The notes under the pieces are model-generated. The model was not told where the DNA came from, did not search any database, and worked only from the letters and a program-made list of their open reading frames with translations. Shown one piece after another: positions 1 to 6,576 of a stretch of 64,000 nucleotides of DNA. Made by a program: the position numbers and the translations under genes. The stretch is from positions 434,001-498,000 of the forward strand of contig CAWEKD010000005.1 of the NCBI GenBank assembly GCA_963809545.1, given 5' to 3'. Position 1 is the stretch's first letter, and every line of letters begins with the position of its first letter. The stretch comes from Natronosporangium sp035305625. Its GTDB lineage: Bacteria > Actinomycetota > Actinomycetes > Mycobacteriales > Micromonosporaceae.

Positions 1-711
1 GATCAATACCAGTGAGGCGGTGGTCAGGGATACGCCGGCGTGCGCGGCCAGGATCGGCGCGCTGCCGTAACTGAGCACATAGAGCCCCAGGTACGGTCCG
101 AGCGCCCCCGCCCGTACCGCGGGAGCCGTAACGAACGCCGACCGGACCCGCCACCACGCCACCGCGAGCCCCGCGCCGACCAGCAGCGTCACCGGCCATC
201 CCGCTATCCCGGGCCGGACCAACGGGTCCCAGCTGCTGTATCCGGCGCGTACCGCCAGATCCGCTACGCCACCCAGCAGCACACCGATCGTCGCCGCCAC
301 CGGGGAGCGGATCGCCGCGGTCTGCGCTACCACCAGCACCAACGCTGCTATCCCCACCGCCGCCCCGGCAGCGACCAACAGCAGGGGCGGGGGGTGCGGC
401 ACCTGCGCGGCCAGTCGTAGCCCCAGCAGCCCGAGCACCGTCACCGTCGTGGCCCGGGCGAGGCCGATGGCCGCGACCAGTCCACCGACCAGCGCCGGCG
501 CTAGAAAGATCAACACCGCCAGCTGGGCGGCACCGACCACTCCCGCCGTGGCGGACACCAGGTCAAGGAGCGGGCTGGTGGCCCGCAACAGCTCCACCGC
601 CGCCAGGAACACCGCCGCGACCAGCAGGCTCACGGCCGCGGCCGGCGGGCGGGCAGGGGAGGAGGACGGCGCCTGCGCAGGCGGTCGGGTCTGGGCCGAG
701 GGGAGACTCAT
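1..711 (-). CDS. Polytopic membrane protein, N-terminal part (runs off the window)
   Basis: An open frame runs from an ATG at 711 down to base 1 without a stop, giving 237 residues of an incomplete protein. After about 25 residues of Pro/Ala-rich cytoplasmic tail, the sequence is a series of hydrophobic Leu/Val/Ala segments (for example VSLLVAAVFLAAVELL, LAVLIFLAPALVGGLVAAIG and TIGVLLGGVADLAV). At least six membrane spans are visible. The last residues (LGLYVLSYGSAPILAAHAGV) are still membrane-like. I see no catalytic motif. Some actinobacterial membrane proteins carry a soluble domain after such spans, but that part is outside the window. Function is unknown. Confidence 0.75.
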   Translation of the reverse strand, partial: MSLPSAQTRPPAQAPSSSPARPPAAAVSLLVAAVFLAAVELLRATSPLLDLVSATAGVVGAAQLAVLIFLAPALVGGLVAAIGLARATTVTVLGLLGLRLAAQVPHPPPLLLVAAGAAVGIAALVLVVAQTAAIRSPVAATIGVLLGGVADLAVRAGYSSWDPLVRPGIAGWPVTLLVGAGLAVAWWRVRSAFVTAPAVRAGALGPYLGLYVLSYGSAPILAAHAGVSLTTASLVLI

Positions 712-769
712 GCCGGGAACCTAACCGGTCCACCCCGGTCATGGGAACCGGCCGGTCGGATCCGGTGGC

Positions 770-1501
770 TCAGACCAGCCGCAGCCGGATCCGCCGGTTG
801 GCCTTACCCTTACTCTCCACCTTGGTCACCTTCACGCGGCCGATCTGTTTGGTGGAGGCCACGTGCGTGCCGCCGTCGGCCTGCACGTCCAGCCCGACGA
901 TGTCCACCACCCGGATCTCCGGCTCGTCATGCGGGATCAACTTGGCCTGAGTCCGGATGATGTCCGGGATCGCCAGCGCCTCCTCGCGGGGCAGCACCCG
1001 AATGTCCACCCGCCGGTCGGCTTCGATCTCGGCGTTGACGAGATCCTCAATGGTGGTCTTGAAGTCGGGTGGGATCTGCGGAAGGTTGAAGTCCATCCGG
1101 GCCTCCCCCGGCTGCATGTTGCCGCCGGTCACCAACGCGCCGAAGTCCCGGAACACCACTCCGCACAGCACATGCAACCCGGAGTGGGTGCGCATCAGCA
1201 GGGTCCGTCGCTCATCTTCGATCGCGCCCGTGACCTGAACCCCCGCCGGCGGGATGGGATCACCCTCCGCGGGGATCAGGTAGAGATCGTCTCCCTTGCG
1301 GGTGTCCACGATCCGGGTCTGCACTCCTTGCCAGAGCAGGACCCCGTGGTCCGGCGGTTGGCCGCCACCGCCGGGGTAGAACGCTGATCGGTCCAGCACG
1401 ATGCCGTCCTCACCGGAGTACAGCACCGTGCACTGCCACTCCCGCAACGTGGGGTCGGCAAGGTCCAGGCGTTCGGTACGCCCGTGATGAGTGATGCCCA
1501 T
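770..1501 (-). CDS. Alanyl-tRNA editing protein (AlaX family metal-dependent hydrolase)
   Basis: 243 residues, the usual length for a stand-alone AlaX-M editing enzyme, which hydrolyses mischarged Ser- or Gly-tRNA(Ala) in trans in the cytoplasm. The N-terminal half has the glycine-rich motif PGGGGQ. The editing core has RTHSGLHVL, where the two His are the HxxxH zinc ligands. The C-terminal SAD-like motif reads VQADGGTHVAST, with Asp where many AlaRS/AlaX proteins have the zinc-binding Cys of CGGTH; His is kept. The ATG at 1501 gives a full N-terminus. The gene stands alone, about 50 bases from its minus-strand neighbour. The family call is secure; activity with Asp at this position is not shown here. 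Confidence 0.9.
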   Translation of the reverse strand: MGITHHGRTERLDLADPTLREWQCTVLYSGEDGIVLDRSAFYPGGGGQPPDHGVLLWQGVQTRIVDTRKGDDLYLIPAEGDPIPPAGVQVTGAIEDERRTLLMRTHSGLHVLCGVVFRDFGALVTGGNMQPGEARMDFNLPQIPPDFKTTIEDLVNAEIEADRRVDIRVLPREEALAIPDIIRTQAKLIPHDEPEIRVVDIVGLDVQADGGTHVASTKQIGRVKVTKVESKGKANRRIRLRLV

Positions 1502-1551
1502 GGAGCGGCAGCCTACCCGGTTCGGCGGCTACTGCGGGGCAACCGCCGCTG

Positions 1552-1851
1552 TCACCATCCTCGACCGTCGGTCAGCCCCTTCAGGCCGGCGCGTACGTCC
1601 AGCAGATAGAAGGCGGCGGCCCCTAGCGCGATCAAGGTGAAAAGCAGGAACCCTCCCCGACCGAACCAGGCCAGCAGCGTGGTCACCCCAATGATCGCCA
1701 GCCACGCCGGCTTCTGCAGGGTCCCGATCGCAGGAAAGGCGTCGGCACGCTGCAGTGCGCAGTGGACAAACGCCACCAGCCCAAGCACCAGCGCGAACAG
1801 GGTGGTGACGCCATCGATCCAAGCCACCACGATCAGGTGCCAATTGCCCAT
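1552..1851 (-). CDS. DUF2516 family small membrane protein
   Basis: 99 residues. Hydrophobic segments occur at about 5-27 (VVAWIDGVTTLFALVLGLVAFV) and 48-80 (PAWLAIIGVTTLLAWF...LLFTLIALGAAAFYLLDV), so it is an integral membrane protein of two or three spans with a short basic tail. The pattern matches DUF2516, a family restricted to actinobacteria with no known activity. It lies just downstream of the HbhA-like gene and its HTH regulator on the same strand. The same order occurs in mycobacteria (Rv0474-hbhA-Rv0476). A strong terminator hairpin at 1941-1972 separates it from the HbhA-like gene, so it probably has its own promoter. Confidence 0.85.
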   Translation of the reverse strand: MGNWHLIVVAWIDGVTTLFALVLGLVAFVHCALQRADAFPAIGTLQKPAWLAIIGVTTLLAWFGRGGFLLFTLIALGAAAFYLLDVRAGLKGLTDGRGW

Positions 1852-1940
1852 ACGCCAAGCGTATGCCCCCGCGGTTGGCGGCGTCGAACGCCCCAGGGCC
1901 CGGCGGTGTGGCCTCGGCGAGACCCCCGCCAGATACGCCC

Positions 1941-1972
1941 GGGCCGGTCACCTGCGCCCAGGTGACCGGCCC
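1941..1972 (-). terminator. Rho-independent-type terminator hairpin after the HbhA-like gene
   Basis: Perfect inverted repeat with 14-base arms (GGGCCGGTCACCTG / CAGGTGACCGGCCC) and a 4-base loop. It starts about 35 bases past the stop of the HbhA-like gene. No clear U tract follows, which is common in high-GC actinobacteria. Confidence 0.75.
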
Positions 1973-2005
1973 GATGCGGTCAGCCCCTGATCCGTGCCGG
2001 CCGGG

Positions 2006-2464
2006 TCAGGACTGGTCCGACCCCGCCTCACCGGTGGGCTGATCCGGGGCGGCCTGCCCACCCGACTGTGCACTCGGGCGCTCGTCCCGACTGACCGGGC
2101 CGACGATCACCTCGACCTGGCTCGCCTCGTCGCGCTCCCGAGCACCCAGCCGGGTGGCTACCACCCGCTCCCCCCGGGCAACCAACTCTTGGTAGCTAGC
2201 GCTGGCGCGCTGCTTCGCCCGCGCCGCCCGCTCCTTCACCAGGGCCGTCCCCCGCGACGCGGTGGCGCGCAGGCGGTCGGCGAGATCCCCCTCCTCGCCC
2301 AGCCGCGCCCGCAGCTGCTCAGCGGTCTGGCTCGCCGTCCGCATGGTGCGAACCGCGAATTCCGGCAGTCGCCGCAGCCGCTGGTAGGCCAGTTCACCCG
2401 CCCCCGCTGCGGCGTAAAGCGGCTTTGGCAGCTCAATCCGCCGCTCGGTCGTGTCCGTGGTCAT
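2006..2464 (-). CDS. HbhA-like heparin-binding haemagglutinin family protein
   Basis: 152 residues. A short leader (RRIELPKPLYAAAGAGELAYQRL) is followed by a long charged, Ala-rich helix at about 30-115 (TAEQLRARLGEEGDLADRL, ALVKERAARAKQRASASYQEL) that should form a coiled coil, then an acidic, Ser/Gly/Gln-rich tail. This is the architecture of mycobacterial HbhA, a surface or lipid-associated coiled-coil protein. The Lys/Ala/Pro-rich heparin-binding tail of true HbhA is absent, so adhesin function should not be assumed. The HTH gene upstream overlaps its start by 32 bases, indicating co-transcription. The synteny (HTH-hbhA-DUF2516) supports the call. Confidence 0.75.
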   Translation of the reverse strand: MTTDTTERRIELPKPLYAAAGAGELAYQRLRRLPEFAVRTMRTASQTAEQLRARLGEEGDLADRLRATASRGTALVKERAARAKQRASASYQELVARGERVVATRLGARERDEASQVEVIVGPVSRDERPSAQSGGQAAPDQPTGEAGSDQS

Positions 2465-2867
2465 CTGTTGCCCCCTCTTGATCGTTCGGGTCAGTCCGAG
2501 CAGTTTCAGACCGGTTTCGGGCGTTCTCCCGGCGGAACGTCTCGTAGATCTGACTCAGCGACTGCTTCTGCGCGATGGTCAGATCCGGATCCGCGGCGAT
2601 CGCCGCCAGGACGCCCTCCCGATCCTTGGCGTCGAGCAGCCCGGCCCGCAGGTACATCACCGGGGTGGACACCCGCAGTGCGGTGGCGATCTGTTGCAGC
2701 ACTTCCGCGCTGGGCTTCCGTAGCCCGCGCTCGATCTGCGACAGATACGGGTTGCTCACCCCTGCCCGCTCGGCGAGCTGCCGCAACGACACCCCCGCGT
2801 TACGGCGCAGGTCACGAATGAAGTCGCCGATGTGCCGTCCCACACCCGGTTCCTGCTGCCCGTCCAC
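2433..2867 (-). CDS. XRE-family helix-turn-helix regulator (Rv0474-like)
   Basis: 144 residues from the GTG at 2867; a second GTG at 2843 has a better-spaced AGGA and is the alternative start. The helix-turn-helix is unusually clear: IGDFIRDLRRNAGVSLRQL followed by AERAGVSNPYLSQIERG, then KPSAEVLQQIATALRVS. The C-terminal 75 residues are helical and charged, with no recognised ligand domain. It overlaps the HbhA-like gene by 32 bases. Regularly spaced GCTAAC/GCTAGC half-sites lie 22-48 bases upstream and suggest autoregulation. In mycobacteria the matching gene precedes hbhA. A longer reading extending to 3011 was rejected because it would swallow a terminator hairpin and this operator. Confidence 0.85.
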   Translation of the reverse strand: MDGQQEPGVGRHIGDFIRDLRRNAGVSLRQLAERAGVSNPYLSQIERGLRKPSAEVLQQIATALRVSTPVMYLRAGLLDAKDREGVLAAIAADPDLTIAQKQSLSQIYETFRRENARNRSETARTDPNDQEGATDDHGHDRAAD

Positions 2868-2888
2868 CTCTCCACGGTAGCGCAGGGC

Positions 2889-2915
2889 GCTAACAATTGC
2901 TAGCGATTCGCTAAC
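2889..2915 (-). promoter_or_regulatory. Operator-like triple half-site upstream of the HTH gene
   Basis: Three 6-base half-sites, GCTAAC, GCTAGC and GCTAAC, begin at 2889, 2899 and 2910, i.e. one helical turn apart. Neighbouring pairs form near-perfect palindromes: GCTAACAATTGCTAGC has one asymmetric pair and GCTAGCGATTCGCTAAC has one besides its centre. The block is AT-rich against its surroundings and sits directly upstream of the regulator's start. Binding by the encoded HTH protein is inference. Confidence 0.6.
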
Positions 2916-2997
2916 TAAAGTTACCGCCCCTGGAAGGCGGAGTGCCCCTACCGGCACTATTCCCTGCCGCCGGCGGCAACCCGCCGCCGACAGCACA

Positions 2998-3030
2998 CTG
3001 GTCCCCCGCAAGAGGCCTGCGGGGGACCAG
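2998..3030 (-). terminator. Terminator of the BKACE-asparaginase operon
   Basis: Perfect 13-base arms, CTGGTCCCCCGCA and TGCGGGGGACCAG, with a 7-base loop. It lies 15 bases beyond the asparaginase stop codon. Confidence 0.8.
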
Positions 3031-3044
3031 TTACCTAGCGACGA

Positions 3045-4004
3045 TCACCAGAGGCTGCGGACCGCCCCCACCGGTCGGCCGCCCCCGAGCACCGGCGTGG
3101 TAGCCAGTTCATCGAGGACCGGGGCGGTCGCGCCGAGCCGGCGCAGCCCGGACACCAGCACCGGGACCCGGGCTCGCCCCGCCCCGTCATCGATCTTCAC
3201 CGCGACGGCGCCGCCGCCCGGTAGCGCCGCTGCGACCACGCCTTCCGCCCCGCTTTTGACCAGCAGCCCGGGCAGCCCTTGCATCAGCCGGGTGTCGGTC
3301 GCCTCCGGGTGGGTACCGGCCACCAGCTCGGGATGGGCGCGCATCGCGTCGGCGACCATCCGTTCGGCCGAACCGGGGACCGCTCCCACCAAGGTGAGGA
3401 AGGCGCGCGCCAGCCCGGTCAGCGAGACCGCATACAACGGCGCTCCGCAGCCGTCCACTCCGGTAGCGGCGACCGGCTCCCCGGTACAGTCCGTCACCGC
3501 CTGCTGGAGCCGCTCCTGCAGCGGGTGGTCGGGCTCGTAGTAGTCCTCCACCGGCAGCCCCGCCGCCCGACAGGTCAGCAGCATCCCGGCGTGCTTACCA
3601 GAGCAGTTCATCAGCACCCGGGACGGCCCGCCCCCGGCCCGATACACGGCGGCGACCGCCTCTGGATCCAGCGGAAGCGCGGGCGGGCAGCGCAGATGCG
3701 TCTCCGCCAACCCGACACTGTGCAGCATGGTCTGGACCCGGTTGATGTGGAAGTCCTGTCCCCAGTGACTGGCGCACACCAGTGCCAGATCGGCCGGGTC
3801 GGTCAGCACCAGCCCGGTGCGCAGCATCCCCACCGCCTGCATCGGCTTGTTGGCGGAGCGAGGGAAGACCGGTGAGGTCACATCCCCGGCGGAGTCGACC
3901 ACCTGCCCTTCGGCGTCCAACACCACCACCGAGCCGTGGTGCCGACCCTCGACGAACCCGGACCGGACCACTTCTGCCAGCAGCGTCCCGCCTTGGTAGC
4001 TCAT
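3045..4004 (-). CDS. L-asparaginase II family protein (Rhizobium etli ReAV-like)
   Basis: 319 residues from an ATG at 4004. Hydrolysis of L-asparagine to aspartate and ammonia is the expected reaction. The protein belongs to the asparaginase II (R. etli type) fold, unrelated to the E. coli enzymes. Visible active-site elements are PRSANKPMQ (Ser50/Lys53 tandem), CASHWGQ (Ser79), NCSGKHAGM (Cys134, Lys137) and GVDGCGAP (Cys186). These match the Ser-Lys and Cys/Lys metal-site residues known for the R. etli enzyme. The start overlaps the BKACE stop by 4 bases (ATGA), so the two genes are translationally coupled. A much longer upstream reading exists in this frame but only shadows the BKACE gene. 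Confidence 0.9.
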   Translation of the reverse strand: MSYQGGTLLAEVVRSGFVEGRHHGSVVVLDAEGQVVDSAGDVTSPVFPRSANKPMQAVGMLRTGLVLTDPADLALVCASHWGQDFHINRVQTMLHSVGLAETHLRCPPALPLDPEAVAAVYRAGGGPSRVLMNCSGKHAGMLLTCRAAGLPVEDYYEPDHPLQERLQQAVTDCTGEPVAATGVDGCGAPLYAVSLTGLARAFLTLVGAVPGSAERMVADAMRAHPELVAGTHPEATDTRLMQGLPGLLVKSGAEGVVAAALPGGGAVAVKIDDGAGRARVPVLVSGLRRLGATAPVLDELATTPVLGGGRPVGAVRSLW

Positions 4005-4831
4005 GGAATCCTCAACAGTTCCCGGACCTGGGCCGGAGTCAGCGGGGGCCGCTGAGCCAACCGCGCCAGTCCCGCCGCCCGCGCCACCAGCTGCGCGTTC
4101 GACTCCACCGGCTGTCCCTTGGCGTACGAGAGGGTGTCCTCCATTCCCACGCGCAGGTGGCCGCCGGTGGCCAAGGCCGCCAGCATCACCGGCAGGGTGG
4201 TCCGCCCGATCCCGGTCGCCGAGAACGTGGTGCCCTCCGGCAGATCCCGCATCGCCTCCACGCAGGCCACCAGCGCCTGGGCGGTGCCGGGCATCCCGCC
4301 GGGCACCCCCATCACCAGATCCAGGTGTACGTGGCCGCCGGCCGGCAAGCCGTACCGATCCAGCAGCCGTTGCAGAGTCCACAGGTGACCGAGGTCGAAC
4401 ACCTCATACTCCGGGACGACCCCGCGCTCCTGCATGCCGGTGTGCAGCTTGACGATCAGATCCCACGGGTTGTGGAAGACGTCTTCCCCGAAGTTGACGG
4501 TGCCCAGGGTGCAGGAGGCCATCTCCGGCCCGGCCTCCAGCACCCGCAGCCGGTCGTCGAACGAGTCGGTCACCGCCCCACCGGTCGACAGCTGCACCAC
4601 CAGGTCGGTGGACTCCTTCAGCGCGGCCACCGCTTCTTTCAACCGCCCCAGGTCCAGGGTGGGCCGGGTCTGTTCGTCCCGCAGATGGACGTGGATGATG
4701 GCCGCTCCGGCGGCCTGACAGTCCTGCGCGGTGCGCACCAGTTCGTCCAGAGTCACCGGCAGCGCCGGCACCTTCGCTTTGTCTGCTTCCGCACCGGTGG
4801 GTGCCACAGTGATCAACGTGCCGGCCGTCAT
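4001..4831 (-). CDS. BKACE family beta-keto acid cleavage enzyme (DUF849)
   Basis: 276 residues from an ATG at 4831, chosen because GGAGG lies 6 bases upstream. The BKACE family condenses a beta-keto acid with acetyl-CoA and cleaves it to acetoacetate and a new CoA ester, using a zinc ion in a TIM barrel. Seen here are the metal motif AAIIHVHLRDE (HxH), the Gly-rich DLVMGVPGGMPG, the TFSATGIGRTTLPVMLAALATGGHLRVGMEDT region with the conserved Glu/Asp, and a C-terminal NAQLVARAAGLAR helix typical of the family. The exact substrate side chain cannot be read. It is the promoter-proximal gene of a two-gene unit with asparaginase, an uncommon pairing. Confidence 0.85.
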   Translation of the reverse strand: MTAGTLITVAPTGAEADKAKVPALPVTLDELVRTAQDCQAAGAAIIHVHLRDEQTRPTLDLGRLKEAVAALKESTDLVVQLSTGGAVTDSFDDRLRVLEAGPEMASCTLGTVNFGEDVFHNPWDLIVKLHTGMQERGVVPEYEVFDLGHLWTLQRLLDRYGLPAGGHVHLDLVMGVPGGMPGTAQALVACVEAMRDLPEGTTFSATGIGRTTLPVMLAALATGGHLRVGMEDTLSYAKGQPVESNAQLVARAAGLARLAQRPPLTPAQVRELLRIP

Positions 4832-4895
4832 CCGCCACCTCCGCTTGAAACGATCAAGGTACGACCACCGTCGGACCGGTGGGCCGGGTAGGCCA

Positions 4896-6014
4896 TCACC
4901 GCTCCGATGAGGTGGAGTCAATCGCGGCGGCGGGGGTGGAGTCAATCGCGGCGGCGGTGTCACCCACGGTCAGCGCGGCATCGTCGGCCACGTTGCGCCG
5001 CAGGACCGCCAAGGCGACCGGCCCGAGCTCGTAGTGCCGCACCGCGGTGCCGATGAACCCGACCGCCCGCTCCCCCGCGGTGACCGCCGCGCCGGGGCGG
5101 GGCAGCTGGTCCGTGGTGATCCCATCCAGGTGCAGCAACACCAGCCGGCGCGGTGGCCGCCCCAGATGGTGCACCCGCGCCACCGTCTCCTGGCCGCGGT
5201 AGCAGCCTTTCTCCAGGTGTACGGCCGGGGCCACCAGGTCGATCTCCATCGGGAGGGTGCGGTGGTCGGTGTCGGGCCCGAGCCGGGCGATCCGGCCGGC
5301 CACCCGCAGCGCCTCGTACGCCCACAGACCGCAGGCCGGCACGCCGGCGGCGGTCAGCGCCTCGGTCACCTCACCCACCGCTGTCCGCGGGACGAGCAGG
5401 TCGAACCCGAGCCGTCCCCGCCGGACCCACCCCCCGTGGGGCAGGGGGCGCGCCTCGTACCGGCTGGTGGGGCGGGCCGGCACGGTGCCGCTGGCGAACT
5501 TCGGGCCCGGCACCGGCAGGAGGTCCGGCGGCCCCGGGACCTCCGCCCCCAGCGTGGTCAGCGCCTCCGGCGCACCCGGCCCGACCAGTGCCAACACCGC
5601 CTGCTCCGCGGTGGCGTCCCGCGGCTCCACCCGGGTGAGGAACTGCATCCCGGTCAGGAACTTCAACAGCGGTCCGGCGGTGCCGGGTTCCACGTCCAGC
5701 CAGACCGTCTCTCCGTCCTCCAGCAGCTGGGCGTGATGCTCCACGTGCCCGTGCGGAGACAGCACCAGCGTCTCGGTGCCGGTGGCGGGCGGCAGGTCGA
5801 GCAGATGTTGGGTGGTGAGATTGTGCAGCCAGCTCAGCCGCTCCTCCCCGGGAACCGCCACCACGCCGCGGTGGGAACGATCGACCCAGCCCACGGCGGT
5901 GGCCAGGGTCCGCTGTTCCCGCAACGGATCCCCGTAGTGGGCGGCGACCGGCGCGTCCGGCGACGTCGAGTCAATCGCACCGACCGGGACCGCGCCAGGC
6001 AGGGTGGCGTTCAC
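4896..6014 (-). CDS. ygfZ: Folate-binding protein YgfZ (GcvT-like)
   Basis: 372 residues from a GTG at 6014 that overlaps the Fur-family stop (GTGA). YgfZ binds tetrahydrofolate and supports repair or assembly of Fe-S enzymes. The GcvT-like fold is followed by the family signature KGCYRGQE near residue 260, with its essential Cys. RRLVLLHLDG starts the C-terminal barrel. Coupling to a Fur-type metalloregulator fits a link to metal or Fe-S status. Oddities are a C-terminal tail containing a duplicated IDSTPAAA unit from a 24-base DNA repeat, and a third IDST near the N-terminus. Neither belongs to the family core. Confidence 0.88.
   Translation of the reverse strand: MNATLPGAVPVGAIDSTSPDAPVAAHYGDPLREQRTLATAVGWVDRSHRGVVAVPGEERLSWLHNLTTQHLLDLPPATGTETLVLSPHGHVEHHAQLLEDGETVWLDVEPGTAGPLLKFLTGMQFLTRVEPRDATAEQAVLALVGPGAPEALTTLGAEVPGPPDLLPVPGPKFASGTVPARPTSRYEARPLPHGGWVRRGRLGFDLLVPRTAVGEVTEALTAAGVPACGLWAYEALRVAGRIARLGPDTDHRTLPMEIDLVAPAVHLEKGCYRGQETVARVHHLGRPPRRLVLLHLDGITTDQLPRPGAAVTAGERAVGFIGTAVRHYELGPVALAVLRRNVADDAALTVGDTAAAIDSTPAAAIDSTSSER
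4911..4957. repeat. Two-copy 24-base tandem repeat at the 3' end of ygfZ
   Basis: The unit GGTGGAGTCAATCGCGGCGG plus three bases occurs at 4911-4933 and again at 4935-4957 (period 24). A shortened relative, GAGTCAATCGC, lies near 5968 at the 5' end of the same gene. The period is a multiple of three, so the repeat adds eight in-frame residues per copy. Confidence 0.75.
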
Positions 6015-6445
6015 GACCGGCTCCCTCGCTCCTCGGCACAGCTGGTGCACCATCCGAACAACGACACGTGCGCGATGTCGACCTGAAACCCTCGCCGATC
6101 GCGCAGCTGCGCGGCGACCGGTTCCATCAGTGCCGGCTCCACGTCCTCGACCATGCCACACCCGCGGCACACCAGGTGGATGTGCTGATGATCACCGGCC
6201 AGGTGGTACGTGGGGGCGCCGTGCCCCAGATGGGTGTGGGTGACCAGCCCCAGTTCCTCCAGCAGCTCCAGCGACCGGTAGACGGTGGTGAGATTCACCG
6301 ATTTCGCCTGCTGCCGGACCAGCTCGTGCACTTGCTCCGGGGTGGCGTGCTCCAACCGCCGCACCGCCTCCAGCACCAGCTGCCGCTGCGGGGTCATCCG
6401 CAACCCGCGGGACCGCAGCACCTGGGCCAACGACGTCTCCGGCAC
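6011..6445 (-). CDS. Fur-family metalloregulator
   Basis: 144 residues from a GTG at 6445. The N-terminal winged helix is clear (GLRMTPQRQLVLEAVRRLEHATPEQVHEL, then VNLTTVYRSLELLEELGLV). The dimerisation and metal domain has HQHIHLVCRGCG and a C-terminal CTSC, giving the paired CxxC structural zinc site found in Fur and Zur. Which metal it senses (Fe, Zn or peroxide) cannot be decided by eye. It heads a two-gene unit with ygfZ (GTGA overlap). The region upstream holds a conspicuous inverted repeat at 6553-6576. Confidence 0.88.
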   Translation of the reverse strand: MPETSLAQVLRSRGLRMTPQRQLVLEAVRRLEHATPEQVHELVRQQAKSVNLTTVYRSLELLEELGLVTHTHLGHGAPTYHLAGDHQHIHLVCRGCGMVEDVEPALMEPVAAQLRDRRGFQVDIAHVSLFGWCTSCAEERGSRS

Positions 6446-6552
6446 TGCTCGATGATAGTTCGCTCGCGCCCTCGCGCCGAACCTGCCTACTGCTGCCTAC
6501 ATGCCGTTCTTATCGGAAATATCAGGTATGACCATTGCCAGCCCTAGAACGA

Positions 6553-6576
6553 CATCGATAGCCAAATCTATCGATG
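6553..6576. promoter_or_regulatory. Perfect inverted repeat between the divergent fur-like gene and the exported protein gene
   Basis: Arms CATCGATAG and CTATCGATG are separated by CCAAAT, in an AT-rich stretch. It sits between two divergent genes and overlaps the ATG at 6574, so it may be an operator. It does not resemble a consensus Fur or Zur box that I can recognise. Confidence 0.5.

Noticed and set aside
2433..3011. Longer N-terminus for the HTH regulator
   Set aside because: It would extend through the operator and into a terminator hairpin of the next operon, and the added residues have no family support.
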